Source of the DNA: Nanosyncoccus sp963544575
Lineage (GTDB): Bacteria > Patescibacteriota > Saccharimonadia > Saccharimonadales > Saccharimonadaceae
Direction: 5' to 3'
NCBI GenBank assembly: GCA_963544575.1
Contig: CAUUFZ010000003.1
Span: forward strand, 124,001-188,000
DNA length: 64,000 bases
Shown here: positions 39,651 through 47,806 of the stretch, piece by piece
Numbering within the stretch: the stretch's first letter is position 1
Layout: the number at the start of each line of letters is the position of its first letter
Notes under the pieces: model-generated
What the model saw: only the letters and a program-made list of their open reading frames with translations
Databases searched by the model: none
Told to the model about the DNA's origin: nothing
Program-made: the position numbers and the translations under genes

Positions 39651-40970
39651 TTAATTTAATTTAAAATTTTTTAGTTTAAATCGAAAGTTTTTTTGTTCAC
39701 CAGTAGTGAGATTTTTGACTTGATAAGTTCGGTCTTTAACTTCGTTTTCACCGATAATGATGACGTTTTCAGCTACCTTGGAGGCATATTTAATTTTGTC
39801 ACCAAGTTTTTTATCAAGTAGACAGAGGTCCACGCTGGCGCCTTGATTAATCAAATAGGCGACCACCTGGTAGGCGTAGGCGATTTCTGCGTCTGAGATC
39901 GGCACTACGCAGTAGTCGACGGGAGCGGATTGATAGGCTTCGAGAAGATTATTGATTGATAGACAATAGAAGAGACGGGTGAGTCCGATAGAAATACCGA
40001 CACCCGGGAACTTTTCCTCAGTATAATTCGAGGCAAGATTATCATAGCGGCCACCAGAACAAATGGAACCAAGATTCTTATATTCTGGAAGCAATGTTTC
40101 AAAGACCGTACCAGTATAATAATCGAGCCCACGGATAATCAACATGTCAGCAATCACCGATTGACCAATTCCCTGAGCCTCGAGAAGATCAAGTACTAAG
40201 AGTAGTTCACTTACACCCGTAGTGAAAGTTTCATTCTCGATGCTGAGCGCGGCTAATTTTTCGGCCACTTCAGTACGCGGACCACGAATTTGAACGAATT
40301 GCAATAAAGTTTGAACTTTGGATTCGTCAGCGACTAGCTCGCGTAATTTAGACTCGGTAACTTCGGCCGGAACTTTTTCAGCATGGTCGATAATGCCGTA
40401 GATTTCGGAACTTTTTTCCGTAAGAGCGAGAGCTTCGAGAAGACCGGCCAGAATTTTACGATTCGAAAGACGCACCAAAATCGGAGTCTTCACAAATTGC
40501 GAGAGTGCATGGAAAGCTGTAGCGACGACTTCAGCGTCATAACCGATTGGCAAAGTATTGCGACCAATGATGTCAGCATCCATTTGATAAAATTCACGGA
40601 AGCGACCCTTTTGCGCACGCTCACCACGAAAATTGCGACCGAATTGCGAAACACGAAATGGAAAAGCTAGATCATTTTGATGTTCAACCACATAACGAGC
40701 GAGTGGCACCGTGTGATCGAAACGTAAGGCCTGATCGGCGTCGTCAGAAGTTTCGGCAGTTTTTACCACTTTATAAATTTGCTTCTCAGTGTCACCGCCA
40801 GCCTTAGCGAGGAGAATTTCCGTACGGTCAATCATTGGAGTTTCGATATGATTGAAGCCGTGGAGATGATAAACCTGCATAATTTGCGATTTTATTTGAT
40901 CAAAAATGGCCTGCTCACGAGGTAAAAGCTCTTGCATGCCAGAAATTGGGGCAGTATTTATCTTTTTCAT
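39651..40970 (-). CDS. hisS: Histidyl-tRNA synthetase
   Basis: The enzyme charges tRNA-His. The 439 residues show class II motif 2 (FRVSQFGRNFRGERAQKGRFREFYQMDADIIG in parts), the His-specific motif RGLDYYTGTVFE, the glycine-rich motif 3 region (GSICSGGRYDNL, FPGVGISIGLTRL) and a C-terminal anticodon-binding domain. The N-terminus (ISGMQELLPRE) corresponds to the usual GTxDxLP segment. An extended -10 box (TGG-TATAAT) lies exactly 6 nt before the ATG, so the mRNA is probably leaderless. Confidence 0.97.
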   Translation of the reverse strand: MKKINTAPISGMQELLPREQAIFDQIKSQIMQVYHLHGFNHIETPMIDRTEILLAKAGGDTEKQIYKVVKTAETSDDADQALRFDHTVPLARYVVEHQNDLAFPFRVSQFGRNFRGERAQKGRFREFYQMDADIIGRNTLPIGYDAEVVATAFHALSQFVKTPILVRLSNRKILAGLLEALALTEKSSEIYGIIDHAEKVPAEVTESKLRELVADESKVQTLLQFVQIRGPRTEVAEKLAALSIENETFTTGVSELLLVLDLLEAQGIGQSVIADMLIIRGLDYYTGTVFETLLPEYKNLGSICSGGRYDNLASNYTEEKFPGVGISIGLTRLFYCLSINNLLEAYQSAPVDYCVVPISDAEIAYAYQVVAYLINQGASVDLCLLDKKLGDKIKYASKVAENVIIIGENEVKDRTYQVKNLTTGEQKNFRFKLKNFKLN

Positions 40971-40985
40971 ACTTTAATTATACCA
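40971..40985 (-). promoter_or_regulatory. Extended -10 promoter for leaderless hisS
   Basis: TGG-TATAAT (box at 40977-40982 on the minus strand), 6 nt (TAAAGT), then ATG. Same geometry as eno, the histidine kinase gene and two others in this window. Confidence 0.72.
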
Positions 40986-41011
40986 CGCACTATGCTATAA
41001 TTTAGGGAAGT

Positions 41012-41087
41012 GGTTCTGTAGCTCAGTTGGTAGAGCAGAGGCCTGAAGAGCCTTGTGTCACTGGTTCAAGTCCAGTCGGAACCACCA
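41012..41087 (+). tRNA. tRNA-Phe(GAA)
   Basis: 76 nt with encoded CCA: acceptor GGTTCTG/CGGAACC, D arm GCTCAGTTGGTAGAGC, anticodon loop CTGAAGA (anticodon GAA), T loop TTCAAGT. A TATAAT box with TGC in front (40994-41002) lies about 10 nt upstream. It is transcribed divergently from hisS. Confidence 0.97.
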
Positions 41088-41156
41088 TTTTTTATGCCTG
41101 CGCGTTATAATATCTATCAGTTTGACATAACTTCTTTAATTTGATATCATAAAGAC

Positions 41157-41199
41157 AATGAAGTTCCAGCACGGGGCAGTATGCTCCTACCGCAGGAAC
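41157..41199 (+). ncRNA. Candidate compact small RNA of about 45 nt
   Basis: A near-consensus promoter (TTGACA at 41122-41127, 17-nt spacer, TATCAT at 41145-41150) is followed after a few nt by a nested hairpin and a T tract: outer stem GAAGTTCC/GGAACTTC (41160-41167 with 41185-41192), inner stem GGGGCA/TGCTCC with a 3-nt loop, then CTTTTT. Nothing in it is coding, and the next gene begins 70 nt later with its own -10 box. The element could be a free small RNA; a terminator of the tRNA-Phe transcript alone would not need this promoter. Confidence 0.65.
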
Positions 41200-41270
41200 T
41201 TCCTTTTTATATACAAAAATACTCATATTTTACAGAATCATCATAAAAACTGTAAAATAGTATTAATATA

Positions 41271-42416
41271 ATGATTATGAATGCAAATAATATTCTAGAC
41301 TACCTCAAGGAAAATCAGAAACGAATCTCGGAAACTACCGAGATTGCCGAGCTGGACGAGCTAGCTTTTGCACGGATTTCTTATTTGCCATTTCATAAAA
41401 TTAAAAAGCAACTTGATTTAACTAAACGAAATTTTAAAATCTCCGAAATTGCTGAAGCGATGAAGTGTCTGAAAACTTCCGATTTTGCTTGGCCAGAGGA
41501 CGAAAAATTTATTCAGAAACTGGGAGAAAGTCCACGCTTTCAGAATTTAAAAGTGGGATTTTTTGTGCGAAAAAATAATAAGCAACTCGAAAAACAGTTT
41601 TCGGCGGTGACGATTCAGATTAATTTCTTCACCATGTATGTTTCCTTTTTTGGCACGGATGGGACGCTTTTTGGCTGGAAAGAAGATTTTAATATGTCGT
41701 TTCTGTCAGAGATTCCAGCTCAAAAAGAAGCGCTAGAATACTTAAATAATATTTCGCGCCGCTACTTTTACAAAAATTTTTACCTGGGTGGACACTCGAA
41801 AGGTGGTAATTTATCAATTTATTCAGCAATTATGGCGCCAGATCGACTGCAAAAAAGAATTTTGAAGGTCTTAAATTATGATGGACCGGGGTTAAGAGAA
41901 GAACTACTCAGTAAAGACGCGGGGGCGATTAAGATTTTGCCAAAAATCGTGAGCTATATCCCAGAGGGATCGGTAATTGGTCGACTTTTGACCCATAAAG
42001 AAAAGGTGGTGGTAGTCAAAAGTCAGGCAAAAAATCTCTATCAACACGATATTTATACTTGGGAAATTAAAGATGATCATTTCCGTCGTGCCAAAAATAC
42101 GAAATTGAGCGACACCCTGAACAAGACCGTGGATGGCTTTCTAGCCTCTGCCTCGCCAGAAGAATTAAGGTTTTTTGTGGATGGAATTTTTGAAGTTTTC
42201 GAGAAGTCAGATATAGAAGAGCCGGTGAGTTTGATGAGGAATTGGCAAAAATATGCGCCAAAACTCATGAAAAATTACCGAGAACTACCGAAAGAACGTC
42301 GTCAAAAAATCAACGAAGTTTGGCTACTTTTCGGTAACTCCTTAGTGAAGAATTATTTTGCGGAAAACGAAATTTTGAAGAAGGCGCGTCAAATTCTAGG
42401 AGGCAAAAATGTCTAG
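41271..42416 (+). CDS. Mbeg1-like alpha/beta hydrolase (DUF2974), 381 aa
   Basis: The family is related to class 3 lipases. The nucleophile elbow is clear: YLGGHSKGGN with S176 at about 171-180, followed by the helix LSIYSAIMAPDRLQ and YDGPGLRE. The N-terminal part contains ELAFARISYLPF, a typical opening of Mbeg1-like proteins. There is no signal peptide, so it acts in the cytoplasm; the substrate is unknown. A second ATG two codons downstream (41277) is an alternative start, close behind a TATAAT. The gene overlaps the next methylase gene by 8 nt. Confidence 0.87.
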   Translation: MIMNANNILDYLKENQKRISETTEIAELDELAFARISYLPFHKIKKQLDLTKRNFKISEIAEAMKCLKTSDFAWPEDEKFIQKLGESPRFQNLKVGFFVRKNNKQLEKQFSAVTIQINFFTMYVSFFGTDGTLFGWKEDFNMSFLSEIPAQKEALEYLNNISRRYFYKNFYLGGHSKGGNLSIYSAIMAPDRLQKRILKVLNYDGPGLREELLSKDAGAIKILPKIVSYIPEGSVIGRLLTHKEKVVVVKSQAKNLYQHDIYTWEIKDDHFRRAKNTKLSDTLNKTVDGFLASASPEELRFFVDGIFEVFEKSDIEEPVSLMRNWQKYAPKLMKNYRELPKERRQKINEVWLLFGNSLVKNYFAENEILKKARQILGGKNV

Positions 42417-43035
42417 TCGCAATCACCTGCTTGACCAGCATTTTCTAAAAAATGTTCGTCTAGCCCTAATGCTGATTGGCCACAGTAATCTGAAGCGCCG
42501 TGACACGGTGGTGGAAATTGGGGCAGGAAGTGGCGTGATTACCGCGGCACTGGCGAAAAAATGTGAGGAAGTTTTGGCGATAGAAAAGGATTCGGAGACT
42601 TTCAAAAAATTACAAAATAACCTGAAAGAACAAAGTCTCGAGAACGTGAAGCTAGTGCAGGGAGATTTTCGCGAAGTAGATTTTAATTTCACAAATTATA
42701 AGGTCTTTTCTAATCCACCTTTTTCCCTATCGGCGGAAGTTTTTTATAAACTACTAAATCTCGAGAATCAAAACGGCCAGATTATCGAAAAAGGCTTTAA
42801 AAATCCGCCAAGGGCAATTTATTTAATTTTACAAAAACAATTGGCTTTAAAATTAATCCTCTCTGACCGTCATTATACGAGTCAGCTGGGATATATTTTG
42901 AATAAATATTACACGACAAAAATTCGCTATCCACTGAAGTCAACAGATTTTACGCCACCACCGAAGGTACCGATTGTCTTATTCGAGGCCAAAATCAGGC
43001 CAGAATATGAAGCAGAGTTTTTTGGCGAAAAATAG
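42409..43035 (+). CDS. Erm/KsgA-type rRNA adenine N6-methyltransferase, 208 aa
   Basis: The family dimethylates an adenine in 23S (Erm) or 16S (KsgA) rRNA with S-adenosylmethionine. The N-terminus QHFLKNVR is typical; motif I is EIGAGSGVI (about 37-45), motif II ends in AIEKD, and the catalytic motif IV reads SNPPF, where Erm has N-I/L-P-F/Y. The FTPPPKV segment near the end is the usual post-catalytic motif. The C-terminal RNA-recognition domain of KsgA and Erm is almost absent (208 instead of about 245-270). It overlaps the hydrolase gene and ends before a bidirectional terminator. Confidence 0.88.
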   Translation: MSSRNHLLDQHFLKNVRLALMLIGHSNLKRRDTVVEIGAGSGVITAALAKKCEEVLAIEKDSETFKKLQNNLKEQSLENVKLVQGDFREVDFNFTNYKVFSNPPFSLSAEVFYKLLNLENQNGQIIEKGFKNPPRAIYLILQKQLALKLILSDRHYTSQLGYILNKYYTTKIRYPLKSTDFTPPPKVPIVLFEAKIRPEYEAEFFGEK

Positions 43036-43110
43036 ACCAAATAATATTAAACTGACAAACCTTGATGGGCGATTAAACATCTACAAAAGATAGCTTAGTA
43101 AATACCGTCA

Positions 43111-43140
43111 CATAAAAAGAGACCCGAAGGCCTCTTTATG
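43111..43140. terminator. Bidirectional terminator between the methylase and glyS
   Basis: CATAAA(a)AGAG ... CTCTTTATG arms with a CGAA-type loop and A/T-rich flanks, between two convergent genes. Confidence 0.8.
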
Positions 43141-43157
43141 CTTTACCTCTTTTTATT

Positions 43158-44495
43158 TTAGAGATCTGAAATTTTGACGCGAGTTTGAGCCATAGTGTCG
43201 CGATCACGCACGGTCACAGTGTCGTCCTCGAGAGTATCGAAGTCAATAACCACACATTTTGGCGTACCAATTTCATCTTGCTTGTGATAACGCTTACCGA
43301 TATTGCCAGAATCATCCCAAGTGACATTACCATACTTCTCACGAAGTTTAGCATAGACAGACTTAGCTTTTTCCACTAATTCTGGCTTGTTTTTAAGAAG
43401 TGGTGAAACACAGAAACGGTATGGGGCAAGATGCTCAGGAAGTTGCAAGACGATACGCTTTTCACCATTAGTTTCATCCTCATGATAAGCACTCGAAAGA
43501 ACAGCCATGATCAAACGTTCGACACCGAAAGATGGCTCGATGACGTGAGGCACAAAAGTCTCACCGGTGCGCTTGTCGCGGTAAACCATGCTTTTCTTCG
43601 ACTCACGCTCGATATTGCCAAGGTCAAAATCAGTACGATAAGCGATGCCCATCAATTCCTCGCAGCCGATAGGATAATCAAATTCAAGGTCAATAGTGCG
43701 CTTAGAATAGTGAGCGCGGTCAGCAGCCGGCACATCATATTCATGAATTTTCTCAGCTGGAAGTTTCACAACATTCTCTAGGAAGTCATGTACGTCCGCC
43801 AGTAATTCATCGAAGATACGTTCCCAATCTTTTGGATTGACGAAATATTCAATTTCCATCTGTTCGAGCTCACGGCAACGGAAAATAAAGTCGCGTGGCG
43901 AAATTTCATTACGAAAAGCTTTACCCTGTTGAGCTAGACCGAATGGCATATCTGGATAAATCGTATCGACTACATTTTTGTAATTCGTGAAGATACCTTG
44001 AGCAGTCTCTGGGCGAAGGTAGGCGATTGAACTATTATCTGATACGGCACCGACATGGGTTTGGAACATCATATTAAATGGCTTGACTTCACCCCATTCG
44101 ATTTTGCCACAAGTAGGACATTTTATACGAGCCTTAATGAGTTCTTCACCGGTGATTTCGGTGGAAAGATCATGACCTTCAGCGGTCTTAGCTAATTTAT
44201 CGGCACGAAAACGGCCATGACAAGATTTACATTCAACCAAAGGATCGGAAAAGGTAGCGGCGTGACCAGAGGCGACCCAGGTACGTGGATTCATGATGAT
44301 AGCAGCATCGACGCCGTACATATCATTACGATTTTCCACCCAATATTGCCACCAAAGATCTTTGAGCTTTTTCTTTAAACTAACGCCGAGTGGGCCAAAA
44401 TCCCAAGTACCAGCCATACCGCCGTAGACATCGGAGCCTTGGAAAATAAATCCTCTACGTTTACATAAGCTGACAATATCTTCTAATTTTGCCAT
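43158..44495 (-). CDS. glyS: Glycyl-tRNA synthetase, single-chain class II
   Basis: The enzyme charges tRNA-Gly. The 445 residues match the dimeric alpha2 type, not the alpha/beta type: CKRRGFIFQGSDVYGG at the start, GVDAAIIMNPRTWVASGH, a zinc-binding region with CKSCHGRF and KCPTCGKIEWG, motif 2 (GKAFRNEISPRDFIFRCREL), the motif 3 region (PSFGVERLIMAVL) and the C-terminal anticodon-binding domain. The start is set at ATG 44495, 7 nt after AGGAG; a GTG two codons earlier overlaps the ribosome site. TATAAT lies around 44521. Confidence 0.97.
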   Translation of the reverse strand: MAKLEDIVSLCKRRGFIFQGSDVYGGMAGTWDFGPLGVSLKKKLKDLWWQYWVENRNDMYGVDAAIIMNPRTWVASGHAATFSDPLVECKSCHGRFRADKLAKTAEGHDLSTEITGEELIKARIKCPTCGKIEWGEVKPFNMMFQTHVGAVSDNSSIAYLRPETAQGIFTNYKNVVDTIYPDMPFGLAQQGKAFRNEISPRDFIFRCRELEQMEIEYFVNPKDWERIFDELLADVHDFLENVVKLPAEKIHEYDVPAADRAHYSKRTIDLEFDYPIGCEELMGIAYRTDFDLGNIERESKKSMVYRDKRTGETFVPHVIEPSFGVERLIMAVLSSAYHEDETNGEKRIVLQLPEHLAPYRFCVSPLLKNKPELVEKAKSVYAKLREKYGNVTWDDSGNIGKRYHKQDEIGTPKCVVIDFDTLEDDTVTVRDRDTMAQTRVKISDL

Positions 44496-44556
44496 AAACA
44501 CTCCTGGTTAGTTTTTCTTTATTATACCACAAAATTAGCGTGGTGACCTCTGGACG

Positions 44557-45258
44557 TTAGAACATTTCACGCAGGGTGCGCAAAATAATATTTAGGGCAT
44601 TGAGGTGAGTGTGAATATCTTTAATTTTTAAAATAGTGGCGACCGACATGGAAGTCATGAGACGTAAAATTTTAATTGTATCGGCATTAAATTCTCCGGC
44701 ACCATCCATCGCGAGCACAAAGCAGCGGTCAAAACTATGCCAACTATAAGAACCGTCGAGCGTGAGGCGGTCACCGTTAGAATCAGTAGCGAGATTGATC
44801 ATTTCACCAGAAATAAAAGCTAAATTAAGATAAAAATGTGTCTCAACGAGCGGAATTTGATATTTTTCTGCCGTATTTAGCGCCGAAAGGGCATTTTTTA
44901 GAAGCTGAAAATATTCCTTGGAATCGGCGTCGTTGGTTAGGCGATTAATTACTTTAAGAAAATTGGAAGCGATAGTCAGGGTATCGAGATCGGTGATGAT
45001 ATTTTGATAAAACTTCAACATAGTGGCAGAAGTCAGAATTGCGAGGCTGCCCGAATCGGTGTTTTGCGATTTAAAATGCAAGACCACGTCAGAAACCGTA
45101 AAAGGCTCGATACTGCCAGCTAATTTAGAGCGTTCTTTGCGGACCCCACGTGCGATAGCCGAAAAGCGACCTTCGGGAGTGAGCAGTGTGAGAATGCGAT
45201 CGGACTCTTGATATTTGACGCGCGAGAGCACAATCGCCTCAGTACGCAGATCAGGCAT
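44557..45258 (-). CDS. recO: DNA repair protein RecO
   Basis: RecO helps load RecA in recombinational repair and anneals single strands. The N-terminal OB fold is clear (TEAIVLSRVKYQESDRILTLLTPEGRF, ARGVRKERSKLAG, IEPFTVSDVVLHF), and the helical middle domain follows. The Cys4 zinc finger of many RecO proteins is absent: around residue 165-190 only one cysteine remains (SFDRCFVLAM). Length 233. It overlaps the response-regulator gene by 8 nt, which is an unusual neighbour. Confidence 0.9.
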   Translation of the reverse strand: MPDLRTEAIVLSRVKYQESDRILTLLTPEGRFSAIARGVRKERSKLAGSIEPFTVSDVVLHFKSQNTDSGSLAILTSATMLKFYQNIITDLDTLTIASNFLKVINRLTNDADSKEYFQLLKNALSALNTAEKYQIPLVETHFYLNLAFISGEMINLATDSNGDRLTLDGSYSWHSFDRCFVLAMDGAGEFNADTIKILRLMTSMSVATILKIKDIHTHLNALNIILRTLREMF

Positions 45259-45784
45259 GATTCCCCTCCTGGGTTTGAGGGGTGCGATCTGGAATAGATT
45301 CTTTATTGGAAACTTCGGTAGTTTCTAGATGATTATCTGATGAGGTTTTTGTGACTGGAGATAGAATGTCTTTGATCTTTATCACAAAATCCGCTGGCGT
45401 AAAAGTTTCCTTATTCAGAATCGCGCGGACATTGTAAGCCTGCAGGGACATTTGACCGAGATTTAACGATGAAATTAAAAATACCGGGATTTGACTAGTT
45501 TCTGGATATGAGAGGAGCTCATTTAGTAAAGTAAAACCGTCTGGACCGGTGAGTAAAACATCCAAAATAATCAAAGGCGGCAGCTCTTCCTCGCGAAGTT
45601 CCGAAAAAGCCGCATTAGCCTCGATCGCATTATAGAAAATCTGCAGCGGAATTTCTGGAAAATTGCGCGTTAGATGTTTTTGGTAAATTTCTGCAAAATC
45701 CGGGTCGTCCTCGATAATAAAAATCGGTCGCACAATTTCCGATGGTGAGATTTCCGACGATGATTTTTTAGGTTGCTGGTTCAT
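45251..45784 (-). CDS. Response regulator receiver protein without output domain
   Basis: A receiver domain of about residues 18-135 has the acidic pair in FIIEDDPDF (about 22-30), the phospho-acceptor aspartate in LIILDVLL (D75), the conserved Ser/Thr (FLISSLN) and a lysine (LNKETF). The rest is a disordered Ser/Thr-rich tail without a DNA-binding domain. The start is taken at 45784 (MNQQPKK), with TAGGAG 4 nt upstream; a longer frame begins inside the kinase gene. It forms a two-gene unit with the kinase. Confidence 0.92.
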   Translation of the reverse strand: MNQQPKKSSSEISPSEIVRPIFIIEDDPDFAEIYQKHLTRNFPEIPLQIFYNAIEANAAFSELREEELPPLIILDVLLTGPDGFTLLNELLSYPETSQIPVFLISSLNLGQMSLQAYNVRAILNKETFTPADFVIKIKDILSPVTKTSSDNHLETTEVSNKESIPDRTPQTQEGNHA

Positions 45785-45791
45785 TTTTCTC

Positions 45792-46487
45792 CTAATCAAA
45801 CATCGGTAAAATTGCCTGATGTGAAACTGGTAAAATCACCTGAAAACTGGTACCGTCACGGTGGCGCACGGCGGAAACTTCCGCATTAAGATATTTAGCA
45901 AATTTCGAAGCGATATAAAGACCCAAGCCAGAACTTCCGGGACGCATCGAAATACTGGTGGGAGTGGTGAGACCGGCCTTGATTTGACGCCAGACTGCGG
46001 TAGGAAGACTCGGTCCATAGTCCCTAACATCAACTACAATCTTGTCTTTTTTGTCGGAAATAATCAGGCAAGATTCAGTTTCAACCGTGGAATAATACAT
46101 GGCATTGGCGCAGAAATTATAAATTACACTAAAAATCAAATCGTAATTGCCAATCACTAGGCGAGCTTTGTTGCGATATTCGAAACGGAGCTTGCGTTGA
46201 TTGAGAGCAAAAAGTTGCTCAAGTTCAGAGAGCACATCATCACAGACCGCACGAATCGAGACTGGCTCCAAAGTAAATAAACCTTCCTCAAGGCGGGCGA
46301 TCTTAGTGAGATCATTAACCTGACGCATGGCGCGCTCGGAAATACGAATAATTTTATTACGAGATTTTTCGAGTTCGGCGGTACTATCTTTCTGAAAATC
46401 CATGGCGAGGGCCATTTGGCGCATAAGAGTAAGCGGACTTTTCAAGTCATGTGCAACCACGAAAATACCATTTACCTCACTATTCAT
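45792..46487 (-). CDS. Soluble sensor histidine kinase, 231 aa
   Basis: The protein consists only of the kinase core. The HisKA helix has the phosphoacceptor in VVAHDLKSP (H13), and the HATPase domain has the N box (NFCANAMYYS), G1 (VDVRDYGPSLP) and G2 (SSGLGLYIASKFA) boxes. There is no membrane segment and no sensor domain, so the stimulus is cytoplasmic or comes through a partner. TGC-TATAAT lies exactly 6 nt before the ATG, so the mRNA is probably leaderless. The response regulator follows. Confidence 0.93.
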   Translation of the reverse strand: MNSEVNGIFVVAHDLKSPLTLMRQMALAMDFQKDSTAELEKSRNKIIRISERAMRQVNDLTKIARLEEGLFTLEPVSIRAVCDDVLSELEQLFALNQRKLRFEYRNKARLVIGNYDLIFSVIYNFCANAMYYSTVETESCLIISDKKDKIVVDVRDYGPSLPTAVWRQIKAGLTTPTSISMRPGSSGLGLYIASKFAKYLNAEVSAVRHRDGTSFQVILPVSHQAILPMFD

Positions 46488-46502
46488 AAATTAATTATAG
46501 CA
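46488..46502 (-). promoter_or_regulatory. Extended -10 promoter for a leaderless kinase mRNA
   Basis: TGC-TATAAT (box at 46494-46499 on the minus strand), 6 nt (TAATTT), then ATG. Confidence 0.72.
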
Positions 46503-46532
46503 CCCATTTTTCAGGCAAAATGCTTGAACAAT

Positions 46533-46554
46533 CCCCCGCAAAATGGTGCGGGGG
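46533..46554 (-). terminator. GC-rich hairpin between the kinase gene and the upstream membrane protein
   Basis: Perfect 8-bp stem CCCCCGCA/TGCGGGGG with a 6-nt loop. The T run on the minus strand is weak (ATTGTT), so termination may be partial. Confidence 0.6.
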
Positions 46555-46574
46555 TTGCAGATTTTTCGATAAAT

Positions 46575-47537
46575 TTAGCTATTAAATTTCACGGTTTTGA
46601 GAATACGGTAGAAGTCATCACTGAAGACACTGGTGGAATCGGTTTGAAGCATGACAGTTTTGTCGCGAAGCTTGAAGACGCAAATGATTCCCTGATATTC
46701 ATTATCTAATTTACCAGTATAAACGTTGACATTGTTGCCATTAACTACGGTAGTTGAAAGCGTCATATCACCAGAACGGACTTTTTCGGCAAAATCACTA
46801 ATCGCCTGATCGAAAAGAGTGCCCTTAATACTGACACGGAGTGCCATCACGGTATCATCTTGGACCACATTAACCTGACCTGGATTCAGATAGGCAGCGT
46901 AATCACCGCCACGGTTGGCACTACTTTGAACATAGAGACTCCAAGTTTTTGGATATTCGAAACTTAATTCACCGAGGTCAGTCGGACCAGTGAAGACTTT
47001 ATATGGATATTTTTCTTTCTCATCAAATTCGGATTCGAGCTTGGTTTGAAGTTCATTTTTAGCTTCCGCTACAGCGACGTCGACCTTACCCTTCACATTA
47101 GTACTGGCGTCATTCCACTTCACCCACATCCAAATAAAGAGGCCGATGAAAAGCACTGCAAGAAGAGACACCACGATGAGTCCAACGGTTTTCATAAGAT
47201 CAATACGATTTTTGGCCTTGGCAATACGACTAGCTTCTTTACGTTCTTCACCAGTCATATCGGCATAATTTTTGTTAAGAGGATTCGCTGCTGGCATACC
47301 AGGAGTGAACGGGCTCTGGTAGAGATTTTGATAAATATCACCGGAATTCGCAGAGGCCACTGGAGCTTCTGAAGCCACTGGATTAGCCGGGATTGAATTA
47401 TTCGTCGAAGAGACTGGGTTATTCTGAGCGAATGGGTTACTGCCTGAAGGGTTATTAGCACCGAAATTAGCTGGAGTTTGACCAGATTGATTAAATTGAT
47501 TCGATGCAAGAAAAGGATTGTTGTTTGAATTATCCAT
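46575..47537 (-). CDS. Membrane-anchored protein with Asn/Pro-rich N-terminus and PsbP-like extracellular domain
   Basis: The 320-residue protein has a long Asn/Pro/Ser/Gln-rich region (1-90), a positively charged patch (RIAKAKNRIDLMK), one transmembrane helix (about 120-142) and an extracellular domain with FEYPKTWSLYVQ and the C-terminal LQTDSTSVFSDDFYRILKTVKF. That pattern matches PsbP-like/DUF1795 domains of surface proteins. The cytoplasmic disordered N-terminus with an outside C-domain is a frequent CPR layout. TAAAAT lies 6 nt before the ATG, so it is probably leaderless. Function unknown. Confidence 0.75.
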   Translation of the reverse strand: MDNSNNNPFLASNQFNQSGQTPANFGANNPSGSNPFAQNNPVSSTNNSIPANPVASEAPVASANSGDIYQNLYQSPFTPGMPAANPLNKNYADMTGEERKEASRIAKAKNRIDLMKTVGLIVVSLLAVLFIGLFIWMWVKWNDASTNVKGKVDVAVAEAKNELQTKLESEFDEKEKYPYKVFTGPTDLGELSFEYPKTWSLYVQSSANRGGDYAAYLNPGQVNVVQDDTVMALRVSIKGTLFDQAISDFAEKVRSGDMTLSTTVVNGNNVNVYTGKLDNEYQGIICVFKLRDKTVMLQTDSTSVFSDDFYRILKTVKFNS

Positions 47538-47608
47538 AATTATATTTTACTAGGAATTGGGTTTTTTACAAGTTAGCTTAAGGATTTTGATGACTGATTT
47601 TGAAAGTT

Positions 47609-47806
47609 TTACTCGATACTAAAATCTTTCGAAATGACTTCGATTTGATTCTTCAAGGTTTCGAGTTCTTTTTCAATATCTTTGGCTAGTTCGGCAGCTT
47701 CCTGATATTTCTTGGCGGCTTCTTCGAGCTTAAAGTCATCGCCATAAAACCATTCGAGATTTTGATTAAGTTGTTCGATCTTAGCGCCAACAGATTTTTT
47801 AGTCAT
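47609..47806 (-). CDS. xseB: Exodeoxyribonuclease VII small subunit
   Basis: XseB is the helical regulatory subunit of ExoVII, which degrades single-stranded DNA. The 65-residue product has the family pattern KIEQLNQNLEWF ... KLEEAAKKYQEAAELAKDIEKEL. The start at 47806 (MTKKSV) has AAAGGAAAG upstream and overlaps the xseA end by 8 nt. Confidence 0.92.
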   Translation of the reverse strand: MTKKSVGAKIEQLNQNLEWFYGDDFKLEEAAKKYQEAAELAKDIEKELETLKNQIEVISKDFSIE

